The notes beneath the pieces are model-generated. The model saw nothing but the letters and a program-made list of their open reading frames with translations, had not been told where the DNA came from and did not search any database. The position numbers and the translations under genes are program-made. From Nymphalis io (Eukaryota > Arthropoda > Insecta > Lepidoptera > Nymphalidae): DNA of 64,000 nt. Positions 10,501-21,459 of the stretch are shown piece after piece (position 1 is the first letter of the stretch; every line of letters starts with the position of its first letter). The stretch lies in the NCBI RefSeq assembly GCF_905147045.1, contig NC_065895.1:2175001-2239000 (forward strand), written 5' to 3'.

Positions 10501-10947
10501 AATGCTGATGGAGCCTAAATATTTTGTATTTTTTTTTTTGTAATGTATTCTCAAATTCAGAAGTTTTGAGCTTATCTGTACAATTATTGTTCGCAAAGAC
10601 CTAAATGTTAAAGCTATTGATGTCCTAAGGCCCTTACGGCCCCGATATGTTCCAACTCTGTGCCAATGTGTGTTTATAGGCGAGATGTGTAAGTTGGTAA
10701 TATTAGCGATTTTTATGTATTACACCACAAGACTGTTGTAAATTAAATTGAATTTTACTGAATATTGTTGTTTTAATTTTTCTATACATTTTATAAACCC
10801 ACCAAAATTCTCCTAGTTTTCGTACTACTTAATATAATGGGTAGATTTATTTTGTACAATAAAAAAACAAATGCAATGCAATAATATAATGCGACATTTA
10901 CTACTCGTCTCACACTTTAATCTTCTCATACATTTATTTATTTACTT
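7570..10947. other. AT-rich intergenic DNA, no gene seen
   Basis: Between the convergent genes. No coding exon or recognised repeat was seen. One perfect 12-bp hairpin lies at 9707-9732. Open frames here are short and lack coding character. Confidence 0.5.
9707..9732. repeat. Short perfect hairpin
   Basis: The arms GAGTGTCTCTAC (9707-9718) and GTAGAGACACTC (9721-9732) are separated by AA. No T-run or RNA gene boxes accompany it. Confidence 0.8.
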
Positions 10948-10948
10948 A

Positions 10949-11260
10949 CTAGCTGTGCTGTGGTTTTACACGCGTATAACTTAAAGAAATAAATAAGAGC
11001 AGACATCAAATTTCAGTATACACAACATTTTTAGTTATATTTTCGTGGGATCGGATCTAGATAGGGCAGCATACAATTGGAGACATTCCCTTAAATCTAT
11101 TCGGACATACTTGAATGTCTTTCCCTGTGCTTTAATTGTGCGAAAACTGTGTACTTTTAAAACTGATAGGTAAAATCTTGGTATTAAAACAGACACTCTC
11201 TTCTCAACCTACATTAGAGTGACCCGCAGAACAATTATAATGTCATTTATTACGTAGTGA
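10949..11260 (-). pseudogene. Helitron 3' end with decayed Pif1-like helicase C-terminus
   Basis: On the - strand one frame reads EKRVSVLIPRF, then KVHSFRTIKAQGKTFKYVRI, then LQLYAALSRSDPTKI, with TAA at 11035-11037. This corresponds to the last motifs of Helitron Rep/helicase proteins (VLIPR; TINKAQGQT; GQLYVAFSR). A NVVY-type continuation follows in a shifted frame, and a TAG lies upstream at about 11222. About 85 bases further the element seems to end ACAGCACAGCTAGT (10948 region), fitting the CTAG-type Helitron terminus. The protein is clearly dead. Assignment is from motif recognition. Confidence 0.72.
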
Positions 11261-11866
11261 AAGATAAATTGGACTTAAGTTCTAAAGTTAGACAATCTAA
11301 CTTCCCCATTTTGCATTTTTTAATATATAAATGATTACCCACTAATATATATAAGAAGTATATATAGAAGTATATGTTATCGCAAATGTTTTATGTATCT
11401 GTTACGTTTCATGGACATGAGGAATTGATAATTTTGATGTTAAGCATACTCGCGCGTTTCGAGGGTAAGACCGGCTCGTATGCCGTGACGGCAAACGGCA
11501 TAGCGCTCTATATCGTTGAAATATATTATTATAATAATAAAAATACATTTATTTTAATAACCAACCATTTCTATTTACTTTGTTTATTGGTTTTCCTTAA
11601 TTATAAAATATTACAGTTTTCATGTTTCATCAGGGCATTTAAAGACATAGTTGCTCTACCCGACTTCGTAAGGGTTAAAGAAGTTTTTTTTTGGTTAAAA
11701 CATCCTGGAACCTGATTTCAGTACCACTTACTACGGCGTCCGATCTAAACAAACTGGGTCCCCCAGTCGTTTAGAAAGAGTTCAGTGACTTACACATTAC
11801 ACACAGAAGCTTTTAATATAAAAAAGATAATTAAATAAAAGAAACAACATTTTTATATCACAATAA
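11261..11866. other. AT-rich stretch, possible further Helitron debris
   Basis: No gene is supported. A GC-richer patch at about 11445-11515 contains the imperfect palindrome ATGCCGTGACGGCAAACGGCAT, but no coding signal was recognised. The + strand open frame at 11374-11715 is AT-rich and matches nothing I know. Confidence 0.4.
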
Positions 11867-12923
11867 TTTATTTTTACAAATGAGTTATGGATCACAACAG
11901 CTCTCACAAGGTAAATAAATCTTCGAGTTTTGTTGAGACGATGTTAAAAACAAATGAAATATTTCTCGTGAACAAAACGAAAAGAAAAATTATACACAAC
12001 TAAAATAATAAAAAAACTCATTAAGTGGGAAAAGGGAAATTAACTAGACATGTAGAAGCACCATACTTCTACACGACACAAGAAAAAAGTCGCAAAATTT
12101 GAGCTCATCGTAAACAGTCATTTGGCAATAACAATTTTCCTATCTATTTAACAACCCGAAAGCGGTCACTCTTAGTGATAACGTTTCATATTGTATATCG
12201 AACATGACAACAACTATACCGATATGGAATCATTTGCGACTACAAAAATTTTGGTCCCGTTTTTTGGGGCGAAAAGCGTCGGCAGTTTCGTTCCGGCCTA
12301 ACAATACGTAACGTACATTATTCTTTAAAAGTCATCTAAACACTTACGTCTACGAATATAGCGTCCGAGACGATCGACACGTTAACAATTTTCTTATAGA
12401 TCTGGGCTGCGAGCCGGCCGGACCGGCGACAATAAATTAACCGCGGCTCGTCGACAAGTGTGGAGTATGTACAGGTCGGCGGGCCGGGCGGCTCGCAGGA
12501 CTTAAGGTTACTTAGAACACATTTACAAGCACTCCTGTCGTTGGCGTTTAATTATGCATTTTGTACCTTCGCGGTAGGAGCGCGATTACTCGACGAACTC
12601 GCGGCGTCCTCGACAACGAGTCGACGCTCACACAACACTCGGGAACGACCGCGCACGTACGGACAGACTGACGCCACCTCGACGCACAATCTTAAAATCT
12701 CCTCATCAAAAAATGACGACTAACAAAGCTAAACATTCCGACGGAGGCGTCAATCTACACACGTCGCGATCCTCCGGCGAGTTCGCGTAATCGGGTCCCT
12801 ACTCAATAAAAATATACAAACGAACTTCTAAAACGATCGTCCTATTTACAGCTCCCACTCGCGAGCGACCGCGGCACTGGCACGGGAGTCTCAGTCGCGC
12901 CGCCACAGGCAGCACAGCGCGCG
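11867..12923 (-). other. Probable 3' UTR of the DRAK-like kinase gene
   Basis: The stretch follows the kinase stop codon directly, is less AT-rich than the intergenic DNA beyond it, and ends near a - strand AATAAA (11867-11872). No splice-compatible coding exon is seen in it. The exact end is inferred. Confidence 0.45.
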
Positions 12924-13118
12924 CTAGCACAGCACGGCGCGGTCGCGGCGCACGCACGGCGCGGGGCCCGCGCAGCCGCACTCCGCCAGCGCCGCGTGCG
13001 CGTGCGCGTGCGCGTGTCCGTGCGCGTGCGGCAGCTTGGCCGGCTTCTCGTAGTCGGGCTGGAACTTCTTGCACAGCGCGAGCACCGACGGCGGGTGCGG
13101 ATGGGATTTCCGTGACAC
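12924..13118 (-). CDS. Drak: DRAK-like kinase last coding exon
   Basis: The acceptor TTTCCAG ends at 13119; the stop TAG is at 12924-12926. It encodes VSRKSHPHPPSVLALCKKFQ, PDYEKPAKLP, the run HAHGHAHAHAHA and a tail with four Cys. Strong phase fit and an open frame to the stop support it; the tail is not a domain I know. Confidence 0.85.
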   Translation of the reverse strand: MSRKSHPHPPSVLALCKKFQPDYEKPAKLPHAHGHAHAHAHAALAECGCAGPAPCVRRDRAVLC

Positions 13119-16100
13119 CTGGAAAGAGCGGTCGAAATGTATTAGCTCCGCCTGACGGCCGACGCGAAAGTATTATCAAGCGAAACATCGATTTTTATTT
13201 TAATTCTACTGCTACAAATACACAGGACGTACGTACGAGTGCGAGACTGACCTTGGGCGTGGAGGGCGCGTCGGGGAAGGGGGGGGAGGCGTCGCGGGCG
13301 TGCGCGTGCTTCAGCGGCTTGTCGCGCTCCTCCTCGCTCTCTGCGACACCGAGATATTAATGACTAGCTATACCGTGTAGTAGTACGTATATATCAAAGT
13401 CGAGTGGAGGACGCAGTCTTATTCTCAATAACTATACTAGCATCTATCAACAGTTCAAGCTGGTCGGGTTCAAATTATAAATGCCCTTTAAATAAAATTT
13501 AAAGTATGTTTAACAATATTTCTTACCTTTGCTATCGTGTGCACCATTGGTCCCGTTGCATTCGCTGACGCCGTTGTGTCCGTTAACGCCGTTAACATTT
13601 ACTCCACTGACTCCGTTGACGTTGCTGACTCCGTTCACACCGTTTACAGAAGAGACTCCGTTGGTACCGTTTACGGAACCGATTCCGTTGGTACCGACTC
13701 CGTTGAGTCCGTTAACATTTCCGTTGATCCCGTTAACGCTGTGTGTGTCGGCGGTGTCGTCGTCGCTGGCGACGTCGGCCGCTCCGAACCCGACGCCGAC
13801 GATAGCTCGCGGTATGTCCGTCTCGTCTTTCAACCATGGGTGCTCCAGGCACTCTTCCACTGTGAGACGACCGCTGAAAAAAATACACATTTATTATTAC
13901 TTTGTTTTGATAATATAATTAATAAAAAACATACGTCATTTCATAACCTAATCCAAAAATTAAAAGACATTTTGGGAGTCAAAAATGTTTATAAATATTG
14001 ACAAAAATAAATATTTAAATCAACATATTATTATAACGCGTTTGAGTTGTTTTTCAAAAACCAGTTCCACGAAGTAAATTCATTGAACATGTGAGAAGCT
14101 AGAGAGTTCGTTATTATTCTTCATTTCATAGTATTTTTATCGAGTGTTTGAGAAGTGCTTACAACAGTTGGCTTTTTGCTAACGATCTCATAAGAAATAT
14201 TTGTAGAAACCATACTACGGATGTTTGTCTTGATCTATTGTATTTGTTTATTTAATTTAAATAAATAAACAGTATAACAGAACCATAAAATTAATAAACT
14301 TACATACATAAACCAATAAAATTTCCAATTATTGACAAAACATTATGAGGAAACAAAAAAAACACACATTAATATAAAAAATAGTACGTACATAGTGTAG
14401 TACACGTTCACCTAATAGGCTTAGAATATATAAATATATTTTACTATTTACAATTGGCATAATACTTACTTCGGATCAACAACAAGCGTCTCCCTTATGA
14501 ACTGGATGGCACGTTGCGACACGCCGTGGAACAAGTCCCGCGGGAAGGACAGCTGACACTGGGCTATGTTCAGATACGTCTCCTGCTTAGTGTCGCCGGC
14601 GAACGGCGAGTAACCGCTGAGTAGCACGTACGCCAGAACACCGATCGACCAGATATCCGCAGCTAATGATAACGGCTCGTAAGAAAGGATTTCTGGTGCT
14701 GCAAGAGAACATACATGGTTTAAAAGTATGGTTTAAAGACTAGGAGTAGTCTCACTGACTTTTGCAAATCTTTATGGCATTTCTTATATCAAGCAATAAA
14801 ATAAAGGATTATATTAACGTTTTCCAATTTTGAATTCGTTCTCGAATAATTTTTAACTGTTGTCTGTGGGTGAAGAATTGGTATAACTTTAATTTTATCA
14901 TCTTTAATGACACGGTCCCATAAAATACATTACAGTCGAAATATTTCCATTCGAATGGAAGTGTTTCTCACGATACAATAATAATGGATGGAGGAGATAA
15001 ACATTTTTACATGTTAATTTCTTTGACATTAAAAAAAACTAGTCTTACTTCCACCATAAATATAATCGACATTTCGCACACATTAGTAGAATGACAAACT
15101 CGATCCGCGTTCATAAGTCAAGTTCGTTTCAAGTTTTACGACTAATAAATATTGTATGCTTTTTAGACCAGAACTGATTCATATCAATTACAAAATAAGC
15201 AAATGCGATGTTGAAACTATTATCTTGTAATTTCCATGGAAATCATAAATTATAATATGTTATGGATGAAGACGAGGCTGCCTCGGTTTATTATATAATT
15301 ATTTTGTTCGATCTTATTTCCTTTGAACACTGAATTTGGATTTTCAAATCGTTTCTCTTCGTTCCAAATTTGAATTTAGTGATAAGTTTAAAATAACCTA
15401 ATAGTCTAAACCGTGACCGCATAAAAGAGTGGTCATAAAATTTAAGTACAAAAACACAATCACCTTTTGGATATAAGATAAATAATAAACCATTGGTCTG
15501 GCGGTCTGTAACTTGACCAATATTTTTTTCGTCGCTTAGTCTATAAGCAGTTAAGCATGTGAAAGTCGCGGATTCAATCCTATATTCATGGGCTTGTGTG
15601 GCTTGGGTAGAAGCACTTCTAGACGAGCTTCTTCATTAGTTAGAGATAAAACATGAATATTATTAATAGTTCATTCTGTCAAATAAATACTTTTATAATC
15701 GCACTCACCAACATAATCTCGTGTGCCCAATATTTCGCGGACATGTGCGCCGGGCTGTATCGCGCGACTAATGCCAAAGTCGCATATTAGCAGTTCCTCG
15801 CCCTCAGCGGACAAAAGTAAGTTCTGCGGTTTGAGGTCAAGATGGGCGACTCTGCGTGCATGCAAGTGTGCCAGCCCTTCTAAAACGTGACGGAGGGCGC
15901 GTCGCGCTGCGCCCTCTGATAATCTCTCCTCCTCATCCAGAAGTCTTTGTAGTTCACCACCCGCGCATAACTCTAGCACTATGGCGACTTCTGATCGTGT
16001 TTCATAAACCTATAAATAAATAAAAAAAACAGTAAATATATGCAAAATGATTACTTTCTCTTCATCAATGGGGGGGATTTTTTTATCAATGGGATTAAGG

Positions 16101-16501
16101 AATATGTGACAAACAAGACGGGGGATAGTGGTAATTTTGAAGGTCTTATCCTTAGTACCGTAAGGGCCGAGATAGCCCAGATAACTCATCTCGAGCTCGA
16201 TGAAGGAAAACACCGTTAGGAAACCTGAATGTGCCGTATGAAATCCTGCCGCATATGTATCCGCCAGGAAGGACAGGACTCCTTTACCCAGCAGTGGGAC
16301 AATCTAAACCCGTTACTACTATAACTTACCTCATGTAAACTCACGACACGTGTGCAGTCAGAGCAGAGTGCGAGCACGGCCACCTCGTGCTGTATCTCGC
16401 GGGTGGTGTCGGCGGCGCGCCGTCGTTTGCGGATGAACTTCGCGGCATACTCCTCGCCGGATACCAGATGGCGAATTTTACGAACTGACGCGAATTTACC
16501 C
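12924..16501 (-). CDS. Drak: DRAK/STK17-type serine/threonine kinase, all but the N-terminal exon
   Basis: Death-associated-protein-kinase-related kinases phosphorylate myosin regulatory light chain and act in actomyosin control. Six - strand exons (16501-16330, 16009-15709, 14698-14470, 13873-13527, 13340-13252, 13118-12924) join in phase to 443 codons plus TAG. Numbering from the first full codon: glycine-loop end GKFASVRKI (1-9), ATP lysine in YAAKF (K21), helix-C Glu in HEVAVL (E39), HLDLKPQN (113-120), DFG (134-136), APE (158-160), and a kinase end at about LEHPWL. HEVAVL and LDLKPQN favour DRAK over other CaM kinases. After the kinase come an Asn-Gly-rich linker (about 15 NG units), an acidic/proline segment, a His-Ala run and a Cys-containing tail. 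The first exon, with the start codon and the rest of the glycine loop, was not located. The symbol is by family resemblance. Confidence 0.9.
13252..13340 (-). CDS. Drak: DRAK-like kinase exon 5
   Basis: The acceptor GTCGCAG ends at 13341 and the donor GTCAGT starts at 13251. It encodes ESEEERDKPLKHAHARDASP then PFPDAPSTPK. It is a charged, Pro-rich tail segment with no recognised domain; it is placed by phase and splice sites. Confidence 0.82.
13527..13873 (-). CDS. Drak: DRAK-like kinase exon 4 (kinase end and Asn-Gly-rich linker)
   Basis: The acceptor TTTCAG ends at 13874 and the donor GTAAGA starts at 13526. It encodes GRLTVEECLEHPWLKDETDI, then an acidic stretch (SDDDTADT), then a low-complexity region built on VNG/TNG/ING units with Ser. 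The DNA here is an irregular 9-bp-based repeat, so the length may vary between individuals. Confidence 0.9.
14470..14698 (-). CDS. Drak: DRAK-like kinase exon 3 (activation-segment end, C-lobe)
   Basis: The acceptor CTTGCAG ends at 14699 and the donor GTAAGT starts at 14469. It encodes APEILSYEPLSLAADIWSIG, GYSPFAGDTKQETYLNI and RETLVVDP. It completes the YVAPE motif with the G left by the previous exon. Confidence 0.93.
14699..15708. other. Intron of the DRAK-like kinase gene
   Basis: AT-rich. A possible decayed tRNA-like SINE head lies at about 15530-15600 (GTCGCTTAGTCTATAAGCAG, then GATTCAATCC), too weak to classify. Confidence 0.6.
15709..16009 (-). CDS. Drak: DRAK-like kinase exon 2 (hinge, catalytic loop, DFG)
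   Basis: The acceptor TTATAG ends at 16010 and the donor GTGAGT starts at 15708. It holds VYETRSEVAIVLELCAGGEL, the catalytic loop HLDLKPQN and CDFGISR, so the active-site residues are intact. Confidence 0.93.
16165..16318 (+). mobile_element. SINE family B, decayed and deleted copy in kinase intron
   Basis: The head fragment GCCGAGATAGCCCAG joins directly to the middle block GAAGGAAAACACCGTTAGGA and ends CCCAGCAGTGGGACAAT. The B box region is deleted. Confidence 0.7.
16330..16501 (-). CDS. Drak: DRAK-like kinase exon 1 of those seen (N-lobe)
   Basis: The acceptor TTTGCAG ends at 16502 and the donor GTAAGT starts at 16329. It encodes GKFASVRKIRHLVSGEEYAA then KFIRKRRRAADTTREIQHEV. The leading G is the last base of a split codon, probably the Arg of an RGKF motif, so an upstream exon must end with two bases of that codon. 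Confidence 0.92.
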
Positions 16502-18675
16502 CTGCAAAGTAAAATAATAAATATTATTAAATAATAACATATTTATTTAAGTAACAACACATGCTAATATTACAAATAAAAATTGCTGGTGTACGTATTC
16601 TAAGCGTTCACGAATCGTTCATCCGATTAACTTGAATCTTTGGTACAGTCATTGGAGACATTTCATCCACGTGCAGTACAACAGTGATACCTAAGTTTAG
16701 GACAATAGTTTACAGAAATAACTAAAGAGTCATTGTAACAAATGCCGAGTATTAACTATATAAAAAAAACAAACAAACTCTCTTTTAGACACATTTTGAT
16801 ACTTATCGATGCGTTAAATTACTGTTAATACTAATTTTTTTGCATTTAATTAATTTTATAATGTTGTTAACTAATTATCAACTAACGGAATAAAGTAGTG
16901 GAATGAATTAATCATCAGACTATAACATAATTTTATAAAGGCGAAAGTAACTCTCTCTGTCTATTTCCTCGTCACGATTAAACTACTGAATTGTTTGCAA
17001 TAAAATTTGACAAAAGTCGCCTATAGCATGGGTGAATACATAGCTGAATAAATACGAAAGTTACATGCGGTAGTTAGTAAATAAATAAAAATGTGTATAT
17101 ATTCGGTCACTAATCCCATTTCATAAGAGAACGTCACATTCTGGTAATGTACACGTTTCAGCTTCATCCCTAGAACAATCCGTAACGCGTGAAGTCTTGT
17201 AATTGGGCAATTTCGCCGCGTCGACAAACTAAACGCGATAAACATCTCATGAACGGCCCATTCCGAGCCCATTTGTCGCGATAATAGCTCGCTCGCATGA
17301 CGTTCACGAGACTAATGTATTAACGCCGCATTCAAATTGCGTCTTCCTGAATGAGGATAATTAGACAAGAGCAGAGATACATCTCGTTGCTCTTCCTGTT
17401 AGAACACTCAGATGATATCTGACTATATTAAAGTGTGTATTTATGATATTTCGCGCACATATTTATGCGAACCTAAAAGTGTTCACATCTACTTGAGAGG
17501 TTATATTGAACATGAATATTTACAATTATTTATCGACTTCAAGAAAAGGAAGTTCTATATTCGATTCGTATGTGAATGTATGTTAGTATGAATTTTTTAT
17601 TTCTTCATGTCACATATTTTAATCTGAAATTTTTAAACAAATATTTTTACGCCATTTGAAATGCGTTCACTTGTTTTTCGAATTAAGCTTATAAATAAAC
17701 ATATAAATCACTTAATGTCATATTTGCTTGAACTAGAAACAAAACATTGCATAACGTCGTATCTTTGTCTAAGCCTAGGTTTACGCATGAAATTAGCGAG
17801 TTTCACGGCTAATTCCGAACTGGGCATAAATCTGCGCTTTCGTTGCGCCAGCGCACTGCAATTAGCCAACCGGCGCCAGCGCAGCGCCTAAACGGACTGT
17901 CAACGAGTGTATAACGGCGCAGTTCGGATGATGTATGGGAGCACATTTTATTGCCGAGCTATTACCAAATAGGCTTCTCACAGTGTATGGCCCTTTGTAT
18001 GACTTATTGTATATTAGTTGCGGTTTGTTTTGTTAGTAAATGTTGTCTTTGAAATGAACGAAATAGTCGAAGGGCATTTAATCATTTTATATAATTGATA
18101 TATTGGATATTATTTCGATTTATATAATGTATATTTCGATATGTTATTAAATATGTCCCGCTGTTTCTTTAAACTCTCCAGCTTTATAATACAATAAATA
18201 ATAAACAAGAAATAAAGTTATATCTGAAGTCTACAATAATTTCTAAAAATTAGCTAAAGTAAGTTTATATTGTTTATTTATTTAAGGAAAACAACAGCAT
18301 GATACAAAATATGTTATGTATTACTGTTATCCATTGAATTATGCAAACATAAAAAAGTTAGAAGTAGCAACACACAGTTTGAAAAACAAAATGAAAATAA
18401 TATATATTATATTATGAATCCATTAATGTACTGGGAGCCAATTCTAATAACAAATTGTCACTTTAAATAGTCTTGTAAGCCGCTTTATTAGTAACGCTGT
18501 GTATGATATACAATGCTAATACGTTATACACATACGATTCCTATAACACAATAAATGCGTGATTATAAAATCTATACAATATAATTATAACAAACTATAG
18601 CAAATCTTCACGCTCGACTTCCATTAAAAAAAAACATCTTTTAAATAATTTAAACCTATGTTCAAATCACTGTCA
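16502..18675. other. No gene seen; possible first intron of the kinase
   Basis: Mostly AT-rich. The segment 16925-17000 resembles the leader of Helitron-like elements. A GC-richer unique patch at about 17790-17940 (GCGCTTTCGTTGCGCCAGCG) has no recognised coding content. Confidence 0.4.
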
Positions 18676-18942
18676 CACAGTAACAGCCTGTGAATGTCCC
18701 ATTGCTGGGCTAGGCCTCGTCTCCTTTTTTGAGGAGAAGGTTTGGAGCTTATTCCACCACGCTGCTCGAATGCGGGTTGGTGAAATACACATGGGGCAGA
18801 ATTTCAGTGAAATTTGAAACATGCAGGTTTCATGCTCACGATGCTTTGCACGAAGCACGTGAAAATTCAGTGGCGCTTGCCCGGGATAACCCAAGATCAT
18901 CGGTTAAGATTCACGCGTTCTAACCACTGGGCCATTTTGGCT
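18676..18942 (-). mobile_element. SINE family B, near full length, diverged
   Basis: On the - strand it has a head with GGCCCAGTGGTTAGAACGCG, GATGATCTTGGGTTATCCCG (a changed B box), the central blocks, and the end CACAGGCTGTTACTGTG. Confidence 0.82.
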
Positions 18943-21459
18943 CACTGTTCAAATCTACGAAGTAAAAACTATAGCGTGAAACAGTAACTAACACATGAAC
19001 ACACAAACTATTTTAAAATATCAGTAAAAATTAATCAATGACAGATATAAACAAAAATAAAATAAAATTGCAACACCTCTCTGCAACAAGGAACACGCGA
19101 AGTCAATCAATTATCCGTCATAAGCGCCAGGCGTTGCGTGAAGCGAATACACTAACAACAATTTGAATTTTAATAGCAAAACGGCGAGGTGGTCGCTATA
19201 CGTTGCACGAGTCATAGTCATACGCCTACTGCGCTACCGATGTTACTTATTGAGCTATGAAAAAATATATCGCAAGAAATTATCTAAAAAATATATATTC
19301 CTTTCATTTTAATTAAACTTAAGTATCAGTTGTGAGGGAGCCAGTGTAATTACAGGTACAAGGGATATGACATCTCAGTTCCCAATATCGGTGGTAAGGG
19401 ATAATTATAATTTCTTACAACACCAATGCCTATGATCTATAGTGACCACTTACCACCAGGAAGTCCATTTACCAGTATGCCATTATGCAGATATTTCAAT
19501 TAAAAAATATCATATAAAGATCTTAACTCGAGATAATCTTTAAACATTATACCCACGCTGCTTCGTTGAGGTTTGGGTATATACAAATGTATCCATGCAG
19601 GTTTCAGACACAAGATAAAATTATAAACAAAAGGTTTTACGACATGGTTATTCACCAACCCGAATTTGAGCAGCGTGGTGGAATAAATTCCAAGCCATCT
19701 CGTCAAGAGAAAAAGCGAGTTTTCCTGGCAGTGGAACATTACCGGCTGTTACATTGACTTTATAATTAAGTCGAATTTGAAATGTTCATTTTTAATTAAT
19801 TAAGTATTGAAATAATATAAGTGTTAACTTACTTAAGTTCAATTTGGTTTCAACAAAGCTACTAAGCTTACATTTAGACATGACTGTATCCGTATAACTT
19901 GTTTTACGGATACACAGTACTGGTTATTTAATGTTTATACAAAATTATATTAGCATCAGGCTTACAAAGGGCGTGTAAAGATCAATAAGGTTTCGCTGAC
20001 ACGCCTCTCAACAAACGTAAGTAGGTCAGTCTTCCCTGCGTTTACTTAGAAATCTTTAAGTTAAACAGACGGGCAAGCACAATTCGCCTGTTAAAATATA
20101 CTATGTACTGCAATTAGAAATTATTCAGGTCGAGCAATGAGTACCTAAAATTTGTGTAAAATCCCAGAACTACCGTAAAGATTAATATTATTAACGTCCT
20201 TGTTACCGACAATCTAAATGTTTATTAATATTATAAATGCGATACTCGTTCTGTCTGACTGTCTGTTACGCTTTAATGGCTAAACTATTGAACCGATTTT
20301 AATGAATTTTATATTTAAGCCCCCTAACACTCGGACGAAAACTAGTATGCTATCATTAAATGCACATGTGCGATTTACATTATGCGATGGAACGGTAATA
20401 AGACTCGACCAGAGTAATTTGGAGCAGACGGTTTTCAGAAGCACTGCTACACTGCCAGTGTTACACTGCCAATTTACAAACACTTTACTAAGTAAGAGTT
20501 ACTTAACAAAAAACCTACAATTACTTTTATCAGCACTACCCGGAATTGTATGCGAGATAGTCTCAGCTAGTTACGGCTTCGATGCTTTGATAGTTTATAT
20601 AAAAAAATAATTTTGGATACAATATTGAGATATATTAATGATTTATCTATTGTAAAATATAAATGTAAAATATTTGTTAATAGAAGACGCACACGCCATA
20701 ACCACTTTATAGAATTATATTTATTTGTGTGTGTGAGATACACGCTCACAGCATCAGGAATCAATAACATTTCACATGCTTTGAAAGGTTGTTTGGTATC
20801 CCAACGTATATATATATATATATATAATGTATACTTACTCCATTGATTATATTATTAAGTTTCGTAAGGTCTACTTAAAATTCCTTTCGCTCATAAATTA
20901 ATTATATTAAAAATATCTTATTTGATATACGTTATCCGGTAATTAATTAATTCAATTATCAAAATGTTGAAAATAAATATTTGATCGGCATTCTTTTGAA
21001 ATTTAATTTTAACAATAAATAACTTTATCATCAGCGACATTGGTTCTGAATTGCCATTCTATAAAAATAAAAGCTGTTTCTTTGAAATAAATGTTGTCAC
21101 ACAACTATTATTATTATATAACTAGTATTATTATTATTAATAAACAAAGCTTAAACACTATTAAATAAAAATATCAAATATCTATCTGAACACGCATAAC
21201 GCGGAAACCTAAAGATAATTTATAATTCAATATCATAGAACAATTCACACAAGGATATTCCGGGTCAATGATAAAATAGAATTAAAAAACAAAAACTATG
21301 ATCGCGTCAGCTCAAAGAACAACATTATTGAGTTCGTTCATCGTTAATTTAATATAAAATTTTCTGCCATTCGCTTTCCCACGATAATAAAGTAAAGGAT
21401 TAAACGTTTTCACTCTTAAAAAAAAATTAAATGTAACTTAATTTCCCAACGATCTCTGA
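18943..21459. other. No gene seen; repeat fragments
   Basis: It holds a partial family D copy (about 19330-19480, + orientation), a SINE B 3' fragment (about 19645-19757), a Helitron-like leader (about 20222-20312) and a TA microsatellite (about 20806-20826). Nothing else was recognised. Confidence 0.45.
20222..20312 (+). repeat. Helitron-like leader fragment
   Basis: TTAATATTATAAATGCGATA followed by GTCTGTTACGCTTTAATGGC and AACTATTGAACCGATTTTAA matches the typical 5' part of short lepidopteran Helitron-like elements. No matching 3' end was found nearby. Confidence 0.45.

Noticed and set aside
13529..14001. + strand open frames rich in Pro/Leu/Thr or Val/Asp opposite the kinase exon
   Set aside because: They mirror the Asn-Gly repeat on the - strand; the kinase exon has splice sites and family match, these do not.
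20806..20826. TA repeat considered as a functional element
   Set aside because: It is a simple dinucleotide microsatellite, common in AT-rich insect DNA.
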